Positions 19,253 to 28,380 of a stretch of DNA of 64,000 bases are shown one piece after another. Position 1 is the first letter of the stretch. The number at the start of each line of letters is the position of its first letter. The stretch spans positions 56,142-120,141 of the forward strand of contig DLGT01000102.1 in assembly GCA_002482845.1 (NCBI GenBank), written 5' to 3'. The notes under the pieces are model-generated. The model saw only the letters and a program-made list of their open reading frames with translations, did not search any database and had not been told where the DNA came from. The translations under genes were made by a program, and so were the position numbers. The stretch comes from Saprospiraceae bacterium UBA7687 (GTDB lineage Bacteria > Bacteroidota > Bacteroidia > Chitinophagales > Saprospiraceae).

Positions 19253-19891
19253 ATGCCGTTAATTTATACATCGGATCTTATTACGGTTGGGAAACTTGGG
19301 GTTTGGAATGTGGAAGAAGATGATGCTTTCTTTCATAATCAATTGCACGTTACCGATATAGAACAAAACGAGCTGGATTATTTAGGCATTCGAAAACGAA
19401 AAGAATGGTTTTCATCTAGATATTTATTACACCTTTTATCAGAAAGAGAGATACGGGGAGCTTGTTTAAAAGACGCATTTGGAAAGCCATATTTGGAAAA
19501 TTCTGATCATTACATTTCTATCAGCCATTCTGCTGATTATACAGCAGTTATAGCTTCTACGAGTGTGGTGGGTATTGATATTCAACGGATTGTTGCTAAA
19601 ATAGAAAGAATTGCGCCAAAGTTTATTTCAGAAGATGAAGTTATTAACATTACAGATATAAGCCACATCGAATGCATGCATACCATATGGGGTGCCAAAG
19701 AATCTATGTATAAAGCTTATGGAAAAAAGGAGTTAGATTTTAAAAAACACATTTTTATTTTGCCATTTGAGTACAATGCGAATGGTTTTGTTTTTGAAGG
19801 AATTGTTAAAAAGGATGATTTTCTCGAAAAATATACTTTATTTTGCCACACAATAAATGATTTAATTCTTGTATATGCTATTCAACAATAA
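19253..19891 (+). CDS. 4'-phosphopantetheinyl transferase (Sfp superfamily)
   Basis: 212 residues from the ATG at 19253. It has the two superfamily motifs: VVGIDIQRI (Mg-binding Asp) and HTIWGAKESMYKAYGKKELD (W-x-x-KE-x-x-K). SISHSADYTAV is the usual preceding motif. It transfers the phosphopantetheine arm of CoA to carrier proteins, and acpP in this window (38522) is a possible substrate. The length fits the Sfp-like, two-half type and not the short AcpS. The next gene starts inside its last codons (17-nt overlap). Confidence 0.85.
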   Translation: MPLIYTSDLITVGKLGVWNVEEDDAFFHNQLHVTDIEQNELDYLGIRKRKEWFSSRYLLHLLSEREIRGACLKDAFGKPYLENSDHYISISHSADYTAVIASTSVVGIDIQRIVAKIERIAPKFISEDEVINITDISHIECMHTIWGAKESMYKAYGKKELDFKKHIFILPFEYNANGFVFEGIVKKDDFLEKYTLFCHTINDLILVYAIQQ

Positions 19892-20336
19892 ATTTTCAAT
19901 AGTCGGTTTGTTCGTTCTAGTACTGTCGTTTTCAATGAATTCATGTAAATCGAAAGGTGATTCAGAACCCATAGAAACAGAAACAGCCATACCTCCATTC
20001 GAAAACGAAGAGTTTGTTACTTTTTACAATACTTTCAGTAGTGATAGTATTTTTCAGATGGAACACATTACATTTCCTTTAGAAGGGACTAGACCACAGG
20101 AGGACAGTACAGACGTCGTGCCTGATGACTTTAGATGGACCCAAGATAATTGGAAGTTACATAGGCCTTTTGATGATGGGAATAAAACTTTTGTTAGACA
20201 ATTTGAGAATGGCCCAGGCAATATAATTATTGAATATATTGCAGATAAGTCAGGTCAATATTCCATGGAGAGGAGGTTTGCAAAGCTTTCTGCTGGTTGG
20301 CATTTGATATATTATAGAAAAATGGGGAAATATTAA
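19875..20336 (+). CDS. Lipoprotein, DUF4348-like
   Basis: 153 residues from the ATG at 19875. The signal peptide ends in the lipobox SMNSC (about residue 24). The rest is a single compact domain with PFENEEFVTFYNTFSSDSIF, ITFPLEG and a C-terminal AGWHLIYYRKMG. This resembles the small Bacteroidota domain of unknown function DUF4348, by eye only. It overlaps the phosphopantetheinyl transferase gene by 17 nt, so it is probably translated from the same mRNA. No biochemical role can be given. Confidence 0.6.
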   Translation: MLFNNKFSIVGLFVLVLSFSMNSCKSKGDSEPIETETAIPPFENEEFVTFYNTFSSDSIFQMEHITFPLEGTRPQEDSTDVVPDDFRWTQDNWKLHRPFDDGNKTFVRQFENGPGNIIIEYIADKSGQYSMERRFAKLSAGWHLIYYRKMGKY

Positions 20337-20617
20337 AAATAAATGAAGATTTGGGATATAATTAGTAGTTATTTCTGTTGTAACTCTAAAACAATATGAT
20401 ATTCTAATCTATTTACCATATTTCATAAAGTATTGTAATATCAAATTTATAATATTTAATAGAGATTTATGATAAGTTCATTTCAAATTTGTTAAAAGCA
20501 ATTAAATTTCTAACATCTCTTAAATTATGTCGTTTACGATACACAATTATACAAATTTCATTGGTATCTCTTAGATATTTATTAATTTTACATCTTCAAA
20601 CCATTACCTTAAATAAA

Positions 20618-23600
20618 ATGATAAAGAATTTTTTTATACTTACAATCTTAGTTATTGTATATAGTGCGTCAAACGCTCAATCGTTTTGGAAAAAAACGGA
20701 TGAATCTAAAATCCAAGTAAGATCAGGAGAAGAAAGGAGTATAGTACCTACCAAATATAAGGCATTTTCATTGGACATGGAAGGTCTAAAGTCTTATCTT
20801 AAATCTGCGCCTATGGAAACAGATGCGAATAGAAAAGTAAAAGAATTGGTATTAGAAATTCCAATGGCGAATGGTAAGTTGGAAAAATTTAAGGTTTTTG
20901 AATCCCCTGTAATGCAGTCTGGAATATCTGCAAGGTATCCGATGATCAAAACTTATAAGGCATACCAAGTCACTAATAAATCTACTCAGATTAGATTTTC
21001 AGTATCACCTAATGGATTTCATGCTGCCATTCACGATGTAGATGGTGAAAAGTACATTGATCCTTACTCCAATAAAAATTTGGATGATTATATCGTTTAT
21101 GATGTAAAAGACGATCAACCAGAACTTTACAAAGGTGTAGATATGTGTGGTGTGACCGATGAAGGTCGTCCATCGAAAGGTCAATTTATGCCAAATCTTA
21201 GATCTGCTGGTGAAGTGGAAATGAGAGTTTACAAAGTGGCTATGGCTTGTACAGGTTCATGGGGCGCCAAAAGAGGTACGAAAGTAGCTTGTCTTGCTGA
21301 TATGAACACCATGTTAAATCGTATGAATCTTATGTATGAAAAGGATATGGCAATGAGATTTGTGCTTATTGACGATAATGATAAACTTATATTTACAGAC
21401 CCTGCTACAGACAGATACGATGAACCAAATAAAGGATTCACCATTTTACCACAGAACACTAGTATATTGAACTCTATTATTTCTGCATCTTCTTACGATG
21501 TGGGACACGTACTTGCTACTTGTGATGATATAGGTGGTGTAGCACAAGGTGGATCAGCATGTCAAAACAATAAAGGAGCTGGTGTAACATGTCACAATAA
21601 TGAATCATTGAATAACATCGTGACTAGAGTTATGGCACATGAAGTAGGTCATCAGTTTGATGCATCTCATACATGGAATATTTGTGAAGCTTATGCTTCA
21701 CAGCGTGCACCAGGAGTTGCTTTTGAGCCTGGAAGTGGCACTACAGTAATGTCATATGCTGGAGCATGTGGTTCAGACAATGTGGCTGGTGATAATGATG
21801 ATTATTTTCACGTAGGTTCACTTGTCCAAATGACATCTAAAACTACACAAGGTGGTAATGCATATGCTTGTGCAGATAAGGTTGCGACTGGTAATCATTT
21901 TCCTGAGTTAACAATTCCGCAAGGTGGATTATTTATTCCAATATCTACTCCTTTTGAATTGAAAGGTTCAGCAAGTGATGAAGATGGGGACCAACTTACT
22001 TATGTTTGGGAGCAATATGATATAGGAGAAGAAGTTGCGCTAGGTACAAATTCGGTATCAGCACCTTTATTCAGATCTTACAAACCTTCAGCAAATGGTA
22101 ATACTAGGTTTTTACCTATTGTATCTAATCTAGTTGCAGGTAAGTTTAGTGAAAAGGCAGAAGTTTTACCAAATAAAACAAGAGAATTAACATTTAGACT
22201 TACAGCTAGAGATAATAATGTTCTTGGTGGTGGAGTAGTTTCAGAAGAAGTTAAGTTTAATGTAACTGAGCAGGCAGGTCCTTTTGAGTTGACATATCCT
22301 AAATTAAATACACCATTTGTAAGTGGTGATAAAGTAGATGTCACATGGAATGTAGCAAATACTGACAAAGCGCCAGTTAATTGTAAATTTGTTAATATTT
22401 ATGTTTCTTACAATAGCACACTTAGAGATGATGATGTAAATTTGGTCCCAGTTGCATTAAATGTTCCTAATGATGGTCTTCAAACTGTTTACGTACCAAA
22501 TAGAGAATCAAATTTTGTAAGATTTGTAATCAAAGCTGTTGACAATATATTTTTAACCACGGGAACTCAACCATCTCGTATAAATTTAGCAACAACACCA
22601 ACACTTTTTGTAGATGCTCCATTCCAATTGACAGCTTGTCAACCAGAAGTGGCCGTTGCAGAACTTTCTACATTTGGTTATGGTGGATTGACTGGTCAGG
22701 TAATTTTTGACGTGATTACACCATTACCTTCAGGGGCCACTGCTACTTTTTCACAAAATTCAGTTGATGCAGGTCAAACCGCAACTTTGACCTTTAATGT
22801 AGACAATACAGTGGGAAACATCACTCAGGATATAGATATTAGGGCTATAGTAGCAGGTGTCGACACTTTTGTGAGAACGATAACACTTAATATAATAGGT
22901 GGAGATATTTCAAATGTGACAAAACTTACTCCTGCACCAAATGCAGAAGGAGTTGGAGCATTACCACGATACAATTGGGAATCAAAAGTAGACGCCTTGT
23001 CTTATGAAATTCAAGTAGCATCAAATCCAGATTTTAACGCGGCAAGTATAGTTACATCAGCTGAAGTATCGGATACTACGTTATTATCAAACATTATATT
23101 AGAAAAAGCGACTGTATACTATTGGAGAGTCAGAGGTATCAACGATTGTAGGAGCGGTGATTGGTCTAAAGTGGGTGTATTTATTACCGAAGCCCTTGCA
23201 TGTAACACATATAAATCTGGCGCACAAAGCATTAACGTATCTGGTACAGGAACACCTACAGTAGAATTTCCATTGACAATTAATGCAAATGGTACAATTA
23301 ATGATTTAAATGTATCAGCTATAAAGGCAGATCATGCACGTACTGTAGACTTAGTTGTTTCACTTATAGCACCATCAGGTAAGACATCTTTATTATGGAG
23401 TAAAAAATGTAATCAGATGAACATCAATCTTGGCCTAGATGATCAGTCACCTAATTTCTTTTCATGCCCAATAAATAATGGTAGAGTGCTGAGACCTGAA
23501 GTGCCATTGTCTGCATTTAATGGTGAGTCTATGAATGGAACTTGGAAACTTAAGGTAGAAGATACAGCTCCGGGATCAGGTGGTTCATTGAAAGAATTTG

Positions 23601-24235
23601 ATTTGGAAATTTGTTCAAATATTGCACTAGATCAACCATTTTTAGTGAATAATAAGACGCTAGAAATTTACCCAGGCAATAAATTACCTATCACTGATGT
23701 ATTGCTTTTGGCAAATGATAATAACAATACAGCTAGTGAGTTGACGTTTACATTAGTGGCTGCACCTTTAGAAGGTACACTAACGTTCAATGGTGTAGAA
23801 ATTGCTGCAGGTGCTAAATTTACGCAATCGGATATCAATGGCGGTGCATTGCGATACGGTGCTATTTCAGGCAGTAATGGTACTGATAAGTTCAGCTTTG
23901 TCGTAGAAGATGGAGAAGGTGGTTGGATCGCATTAACAGATTTTAATATCAAAAGAGATGAATCTTTTCCAAACTCTTCAGAAGATCTTATTTTAGCGTC
24001 AGAGGTGTTTGTAAATCCAAATCCTACAAGAGATCTAGTTCAGATAGTCCTTACAGATATGACTATTGGATTTAATAATTACCAAATATTGGATCTTGCA
24101 GGTAGAACCATTGTTACTGGTAAATTAGCAGGTGAAGTTTCTTACTTGTCATTGGATAATATTACGAGTGGTATTTACTTCTTAAGACTTACAAATGATA
24201 AGCAGATTATAACAAAAAGAGTTGTAAAGATTTAA
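20618..24235 (+). CDS. Secreted reprolysin-like metalloprotease with P-domain and T9SS tail
   Basis: 1205 residues from the ATG at 20618, where a clean signal peptide (ending SNAQ) begins. A propeptide (about 20-205) is followed by a zinc metalloprotease domain with His341-Glu342-x-x-His345 in AHEVGHQFDASHTWN and a downstream Met-turn (GTTVMSYAGACG). Then come an Ig-like domain, two beta-sandwich modules (about 560-760), an Fn3-like module (about 765-860, VYYWRVRG), a proprotein-convertase P-domain (about 865-1000) and a cadherin-like module (about 1010-1110). A T9SS type A sorting domain (about 1125-1205, NPNPTRDLVQI to ITKRVVKI) ends the protein. Probably exported to digest external proteins. 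It stands as its own unit. Confidence 0.9.
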   Translation: MIKNFFILTILVIVYSASNAQSFWKKTDESKIQVRSGEERSIVPTKYKAFSLDMEGLKSYLKSAPMETDANRKVKELVLEIPMANGKLEKFKVFESPVMQSGISARYPMIKTYKAYQVTNKSTQIRFSVSPNGFHAAIHDVDGEKYIDPYSNKNLDDYIVYDVKDDQPELYKGVDMCGVTDEGRPSKGQFMPNLRSAGEVEMRVYKVAMACTGSWGAKRGTKVACLADMNTMLNRMNLMYEKDMAMRFVLIDDNDKLIFTDPATDRYDEPNKGFTILPQNTSILNSIISASSYDVGHVLATCDDIGGVAQGGSACQNNKGAGVTCHNNESLNNIVTRVMAHEVGHQFDASHTWNICEAYASQRAPGVAFEPGSGTTVMSYAGACGSDNVAGDNDDYFHVGSLVQMTSKTTQGGNAYACADKVATGNHFPELTIPQGGLFIPISTPFELKGSASDEDGDQLTYVWEQYDIGEEVALGTNSVSAPLFRSYKPSANGNTRFLPIVSNLVAGKFSEKAEVLPNKTRELTFRLTARDNNVLGGGVVSEEVKFNVTEQAGPFELTYPKLNTPFVSGDKVDVTWNVANTDKAPVNCKFVNIYVSYNSTLRDDDVNLVPVALNVPNDGLQTVYVPNRESNFVRFVIKAVDNIFLTTGTQPSRINLATTPTLFVDAPFQLTACQPEVAVAELSTFGYGGLTGQVIFDVITPLPSGATATFSQNSVDAGQTATLTFNVDNTVGNITQDIDIRAIVAGVDTFVRTITLNIIGGDISNVTKLTPAPNAEGVGALPRYNWESKVDALSYEIQVASNPDFNAASIVTSAEVSDTTLLSNIILEKATVYYWRVRGINDCRSGDWSKVGVFITEALACNTYKSGAQSINVSGTGTPTVEFPLTINANGTINDLNVSAIKADHARTVDLVVSLIAPSGKTSLLWSKKCNQMNINLGLDDQSPNFFSCPINNGRVLRPEVPLSAFNGESMNGTWKLKVEDTAPGSGGSLKEFDLEICSNIALDQPFLVNNKTLEIYPGNKLPITDVLLLANDNNNTASELTFTLVAAPLEGTLTFNGVEIAAGAKFTQSDINGGALRYGAISGSNGTDKFSFVVEDGEGGWIALTDFNIKRDESFPNSSEDLILASEVFVNPNPTRDLVQIVLTDMTIGFNNYQILDLAGRTIVTGKLAGEVSYLSLDNITSGIYFLRLTNDKQIITKRVVKI

Positions 24236-24269
24236 TTGTTTATCTTTGTGCCAATTATAGCATAAAAGT

Positions 24270-25103
24270 ATGAACAAACAAAATACACAGGGTCAACCTG
24301 GATTTTTCGAGTATATAAAAAGTAAGCTGTTTTTAAAGCAGCTACTTTTTATATTCGGATTATTATTTCTGATAATTTTTTTAGCACAACTATTGTTGAA
24401 AGTTTACACCAATCATGGTCAAAAGCTAGAATTACCTAAATATATTGGCAAAAACATTGATGAAGCAAAGGAAGCAGCAGATGATGCTTCTTTTGAAATT
24501 GTTGTGAACGATTCTATTTTTATTGTAGGAAAAGATGGCGGAATCATTACGGATCAGAATCCTAAACCAGGATCCCTTGTCAAAGAAAATAGAAAAATTT
24601 ATGTAACTATTACAAAATATGGTACTGAAACCGTCAAAGTGGGCGATTTACCTGTCTTGTATGGAAATGCATTTGATCAGAAAAAGACAGAACTCAAGTA
24701 CAGAGATATAGAATGTGTTATAAAAGATTACGCTTATGATCCAGGCGAACCGAATCACATATTGGAAGTTTGGTACAAAAACGAATTAATTATATCTAAG
24801 GATGTCAGGAAAGAAGATGTCCAAATAGCTAAAGGAGATCAGCTCGAATTTATTGTTTCAAGAAAAGATGGCGGTGAAGTCACTATTCCTAATTTAAAAT
24901 GTCTTGATATAGAAGAGGCTAGATTTTTATTGGAAACTAGTAAACTTCAATTAGGCCAAATTACAGAAAAGTCAGAATCAGATCCAGAAGCAACATGGTA
25001 CATAATCTCACAATCTCCACCATACGATGGAATAAGTAATATCAAAATGGGAGAAAAGATAGACATCAATGTCTCTACTCAAAAGCCTTTAGATTGCAAT
25101 TAA
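24270..25103 (+). CDS. Membrane-anchored PASTA-domain protein
   Basis: 277 residues. A short cytoplasmic N-terminus, one membrane segment (about 28-51) and three PASTA-type repeats outside (about 55-118, 120-195 and 198-274). Each opens with a P-x-hydrophobic-G/N pattern (LPKYIGKNIDEA, DLPVLYGNAFD, IPNLKCLDIEEA). PASTA domains usually bind peptidoglycan and sit on Ser/Thr kinases or penicillin-binding proteins. Here there is no kinase or transpeptidase domain. It is followed 29 nt later by a rhodanese gene, and a TATCTTTG box (24241-24248) could be its -7 element. A cell-wall sensing or anchoring role is inferred. Confidence 0.8.
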   Translation: MNKQNTQGQPGFFEYIKSKLFLKQLLFIFGLLFLIIFLAQLLLKVYTNHGQKLELPKYIGKNIDEAKEAADDASFEIVVNDSIFIVGKDGGIITDQNPKPGSLVKENRKIYVTITKYGTETVKVGDLPVLYGNAFDQKKTELKYRDIECVIKDYAYDPGEPNHILEVWYKNELIISKDVRKEDVQIAKGDQLEFIVSRKDGGEVTIPNLKCLDIEEARFLLETSKLQLGQITEKSESDPEATWYIISQSPPYDGISNIKMGEKIDINVSTQKPLDCN

Positions 25104-25132
25104 ATTTTTATAAAAAATAGAAGCGAAATAAA

Positions 25133-25438
25133 ATGGAAGATATAACAATCGAAGAATTAAAGTCAAAATTGGACAAAAATGAAAATTTCTTATTCATAGA
25201 TGTCCGTGAGCCATATGAATATGAGGAATTTAACCTTGGTGCAAAGTTGATACCGTTAGGTACTTTGATGACTTCATTGGAGGAACTTGAACCGCATAAA
25301 AATGAAGAAGTCATCATACACTGCAGATCAGGGGCAAGAAGTGGAAATGCAAAGAATGCACTTACACAACTAGGATACACTAAAGTCAGAAATGTGCTAG
25401 GTGGTGTCTTAGAATGGCAAAGACTATATGGTAAATGA
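25133..25438 (+). CDS. Single-domain rhodanese
   Basis: 101 residues forming one rhodanese domain without a signal peptide. The active-site loop is HCRSGARS with catalytic Cys64, and the N-terminal FIDVREPYEYEEFNL is the usual CH2A motif. Such proteins carry sulfane sulfur for thiolation or detoxification; the acceptor here is unknown. It follows the PASTA gene closely (29 nt), so both are probably on one mRNA, which looks like a chance pairing. Its stop codon overlaps a small hairpin (25434-25455) shared with the convergent kinase gene. Confidence 0.88.
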   Translation: MEDITIEELKSKLDKNENFLFIDVREPYEYEEFNLGAKLIPLGTLMTSLEELEPHKNEEVIIHCRSGARSGNAKNALTQLGYTKVRNVLGGVLEWQRLYGK

Positions 25439-25461
25439 TCTAGCTTTTGATCATTCTACAA

Positions 25462-26193
25462 TTATACAGCAGCCATAGCAGCACCTACAATTCCAGCGTC
25501 ATTAAGTAATGATGCTGTTTCAACTTTGGTTTTTACGTCCAAATAATTTTTGTATAAATCAAAATTTTTGCTGACGCCTCCACCTATTAATATTAAATCA
25601 GGGCTAAGTAGGAGATCTAGATGGTTCAAGTATACATTTAAATCTTTGGACCATTTCTTCCAGCTCATTTTATGGAATTCACGTGCGCTATTGGAAGCAT
25701 ATTTTTCAAAAACAGACTTTTTATATTTTAAGTGTCCAAATTCTGTATTTCCTATTAATTGACCGTTAAAGAACAAAGCTGAACCGATACCTGTACCCAA
25801 TGTTAAGAATAGTACCAAGCCTTTTACACCTTTACCTTTACCATAGGTCATTTCAGCTATGCCTGCAGAATCTGCATCGTTGACCACGATCACATCACAT
25901 TCTAGTGCATTACTAAAGGCTTCGTTGATAGGATAATTAATGAATGATTCGTCTATATTACTAGCTGTTAGAGAATAACCATTTTTAATTACAGCTGGAA
26001 AACCAATCCCAATTTTTTTACCCTTCCAATTGAAATTGTCTACTACTTGTACTAAACACTCAATGATAGCATCTGGCGTTGCTGGTATCGGAGTCTTAAT
26101 TTTGAATTTTTCAGCAACTATATTTCCTGTTTCAATATTCACAATATTGGCTTTGATGCCTGTTCCGCCTATGTCTATCCCTAAAATTTCCAT
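25462..26193 (-). CDS. ROK-family kinase, polyphosphate glucokinase-like
   Basis: 243 residues. The phosphate-binding motif DIGGTGIK is at 6-13, VVNDADSAGIAEM carries the catalytic Asp, and TLGTGIGSALF is the second phosphate motif. NTEFGHLKY is typical of polyphosphate/ATP glucokinases (PpgK), and the protein has their short length. It lacks the CxCGxxGC zinc motif of other ROK sugar kinases, again as in PpgK. It would phosphorylate glucose, perhaps using polyphosphate. Substrate use is inferred from family resemblance. It is alone on the minus strand, convergent with the rhodanese gene. Confidence 0.75.
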   Translation of the reverse strand: MEILGIDIGGTGIKANIVNIETGNIVAEKFKIKTPIPATPDAIIECLVQVVDNFNWKGKKIGIGFPAVIKNGYSLTASNIDESFINYPINEAFSNALECDVIVVNDADSAGIAEMTYGKGKGVKGLVLFLTLGTGIGSALFFNGQLIGNTEFGHLKYKKSVFEKYASNSAREFHKMSWKKWSKDLNVYLNHLDLLLSPDLILIGGGVSKNFDLYKNYLDVKTKVETASLLNDAGIVGAAMAAV

Positions 26194-26374
26194 AAAATGT
26201 GGTTATTAATGATTCTTATTTAAATATCTATGATTACTATTTTATTATTCTAATACTTCACTATAATAGAACATTATCAAATGGACACTTTAACTAACTC
26301 AAGCTTAGCTAAAATAAACTTATCTGCTATCTACTTGTAAACCTTACAAGCTACCAACTACAAGCTACTAACTA

Positions 26375-27262
26375 TTACTTGATAACCTTTACACTGATTA
26401 TTTTGACATCTTTTAAAGGTCTATCAGTGTTATCGGTGGCTTGCTCTGCAATAGTGTCTATTATATCTAATCCATCTATGACCCGTCCAAAAACAGTGTA
26501 CTCCTTGTCTAATTGTGGAGCTCCACCCATTTCCTGATAGATCATTTTGGCTGAGTCGGTGTATTTGATTCCTTTCTGCAATTCAAAATTTTCTAATTGT
26601 ATAGCAGATACGGGTTTGCCTTGTACGATATAAAATTGAGATCCAGATGATTCTTTTTTAGGATTGACACCATCACCTTGTCGAGCAGCCGCAAGCACGC
26701 CCTTAATATGGACTAAAGTATCATTAAACTCAGCTGGGATATTGTAAACTGGGCCTCCGAGACCGAGTCTTTTGCCTTCTGGTGCGTTTTTTGAGTCAGG
26801 ATCACCACCTTGGACCATAAAACCTTTGATGACTCTATGGAACAATAAGTCTTCATAATACCCACTTTCTATGAGTTTTAAAAAATTGTCTCGATGTAAA
26901 GGTGTTTCGTCATACAATTGAATTGTCATGCTGCCCATATTGGTAGTCATTTCTATTAGACATTCATTGTCGATCGTAATAAGAATTTCTTGACTAGATT
27001 TATGGACTTTTTTGTCTGTCTGTGCAGTCAACGTTACAGTATGTTTTCCTGACTTTATGAATTTATGTTCAGGGTTTACATTTGTAGAAGAATTTCCATC
27101 GCCAAAATCCCAAAAATAGGAAGATGCCTTTTGAGATTTATTTACAAAAATGACTTTGGCGGGCGCATTAGATTGATATGGTAATACTTCGAATGCAGAT
27201 TTTGGACCTGCACAAGCATATATAAATAACAAGAAAAAAAGACTTAGGCGAAAAATCGTCAT
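26375..27262 (-). CDS. Cyclophilin-type peptidylprolyl isomerase lipoprotein with PKD domain
   Basis: 295 residues. The lipoprotein signal peptide ends at Cys17 (FIYAC). A PKD domain (about 25-100) shows YFWDFGDGNSS and HKFIKSGKHTVTLTA. The cyclophilin domain (about 103-295) contains FHRVIKGFMVQGGDPDSKNA, SGSQFYIVQG and YTVFGRVIDG, covering the usual catalytic Arg and Phe positions. It should catalyse prolyl cis-trans isomerisation on the periplasmic side of a membrane. The gene lies 10 nt downstream of a second cyclophilin lipoprotein, its likely paralogue. The PKD fusion is unusual and may help attach to a client or to glycans. Confidence 0.88.
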   Translation of the reverse strand: MTIFRLSLFFLLFIYACAGPKSAFEVLPYQSNAPAKVIFVNKSQKASSYFWDFGDGNSSTNVNPEHKFIKSGKHTVTLTAQTDKKVHKSSQEILITIDNECLIEMTTNMGSMTIQLYDETPLHRDNFLKLIESGYYEDLLFHRVIKGFMVQGGDPDSKNAPEGKRLGLGGPVYNIPAEFNDTLVHIKGVLAAARQGDGVNPKKESSGSQFYIVQGKPVSAIQLENFELQKGIKYTDSAKMIYQEMGGAPQLDKEYTVFGRVIDGLDIIDTIAEQATDNTDRPLKDVKIISVKVIK

Positions 27263-27272
27263 CTGTTTATGT

Positions 27273-27902
27273 TTACTTGATCGTCATTTTTACATCTTTT
27301 ACAGGTCTATCTCTTGGGTCAGTTTCTACATTTGCAATTTTGTCAATTACATCAAGTCCTTCTATTACTTCTCCAAAGACCGTATAATCTGCATCTAACA
27401 TCGGTGATCCTCCTACTTTTAAGTACTTTTCTCTTTGTGCAGGTGTATATTTGATACCTTTATTTTGCTCAATAGCTGTAAGTTCTTCATCAGAAACTGG
27501 TCCACCTTGTACTATAAAGAATTGAGAACCTGAAGACTCTTTCTCAGGATTAGAAGGTCCTCCTAGCCGTGCTGCAGACAACATACCTTTAAAATGTGGA
27601 GTTCCAATTTCAGCAGGAATTGTATAACCTGGCCCACCACTTCCCAATGGTTGCTGGGCAGTTGCACCTTTAGAATCTGGATCACCACCTTGTATCATAA
27701 ATCCTTTTATCACTCTATGGAATAAAAGATCATTATAAAATCCTTCTGATACCAATTTTTTAAAGTTCTCAGTATGTTTTGGTGTAGATTCTAATAAGGT
27801 GATTTTCATATCGCCTTGCTCAGTGCTGATGGTGTATACATTACCGTTTTTGCATGAAGCCAATAATAATACAAACGAACAAATTACTATAAACTTACCC
27901 AT
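27273..27902 (-). CDS. Cyclophilin-type peptidylprolyl isomerase lipoprotein
   Basis: 209 residues. The lipobox LLASC has Cys17. A complete cyclophilin domain follows (about 22-207) with FHRVIKGFMIQGGDPDSKGA, SGSQFFIVQGGP and YTVFGEVIEGLDVID. The active-site block is almost identical in wording to that of the downstream PKD-cyclophilin, so the two arose by duplication. It is predicted to act in the periplasm on folding envelope proteins. It lies between a conserved 123-residue protein and its paralogue, in one apparent operon. Confidence 0.9.
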   Translation of the reverse strand: MGKFIVICSFVLLLASCKNGNVYTISTEQGDMKITLLESTPKHTENFKKLVSEGFYNDLLFHRVIKGFMIQGGDPDSKGATAQQPLGSGGPGYTIPAEIGTPHFKGMLSAARLGGPSNPEKESSGSQFFIVQGGPVSDEELTAIEQNKGIKYTPAQREKYLKVGGSPMLDADYTVFGEVIEGLDVIDKIANVETDPRDRPVKDVKMTIK

Positions 27903-27923
27903 GATATTATCTGTTTTTATGTT

Positions 27924-28295
27924 TTAATTTAATGAAAATGATGTGACTTCATTATATTTGTTAAAATACTCTATGACTTTCACAACCAAAAAGTCTTCTT
28001 GTTCTTTGACTCCTTTTACTGCAAATGATTTTTTTTCTTCCCAATGTGGCCATCCATCTTGGTCTCTTCCAACAAAAGTATAAAAGCCATCATTCTCTAA
28101 AAGAGTGCAGACAGCTACATGCATCAAGTCTCTTTTTTCTTCTTTACTAAACTTTTGTTTCGGTATTCTACCTAATTCTTGTACGCCAATTAAAAAAAGA
28201 ACAGTCTGAAGATCAGGCAGAGTCTCTTTGTTCATAGCCTTTTTTACTATGTGTCTGACTTTTAGCCATTCAAAATCCTTTTCCCAAAATTCCAT
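27924..28295 (-). CDS. Conserved hypothetical protein, 123 residues
   Basis: A cytoplasmic-looking protein without signal peptide or membrane segment. It is Trp- and charge-rich (FWEKDFEWLKVRHIVKKAM, GRDQDGWPHWEEKKSF), with a predicted helical core TVLFLIGVQELG and a C-terminal DFLVVKVIEYF helix. I believe similar proteins occur across the Bacteroidota, without a known function. It starts the group that continues with the two cyclophilin genes (21-nt gap), but nothing in its sequence links it to protein folding. Confidence 0.6.
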   Translation of the reverse strand: MEFWEKDFEWLKVRHIVKKAMNKETLPDLQTVLFLIGVQELGRIPKQKFSKEEKRDLMHVAVCTLLENDGFYTFVGRDQDGWPHWEEKKSFAVKGVKEQEDFLVVKVIEYFNKYNEVTSFSLN

Positions 28296-28380
28296 TTCAA
28301 TTACAATAAATTACAAAAGATGCAAAAATAATAAACTATTTGCCATCAGCCTATTTAATTGGTTAAATATTACACCCTGA

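Noticed and set aside
25434..25455. 7-bp inverted repeat at the rhodanese stop
   Set aside because: AATGATC/GATCATT with an 8-nt loop and no T-run; too weak to call as a terminator with confidence.
26321..26374. Direct repeat ACAAGCTAC in the gap before the PKD-cyclophilin gene
   Set aside because: Only two copies, short and AT-rich; no reason to regard it as an element.
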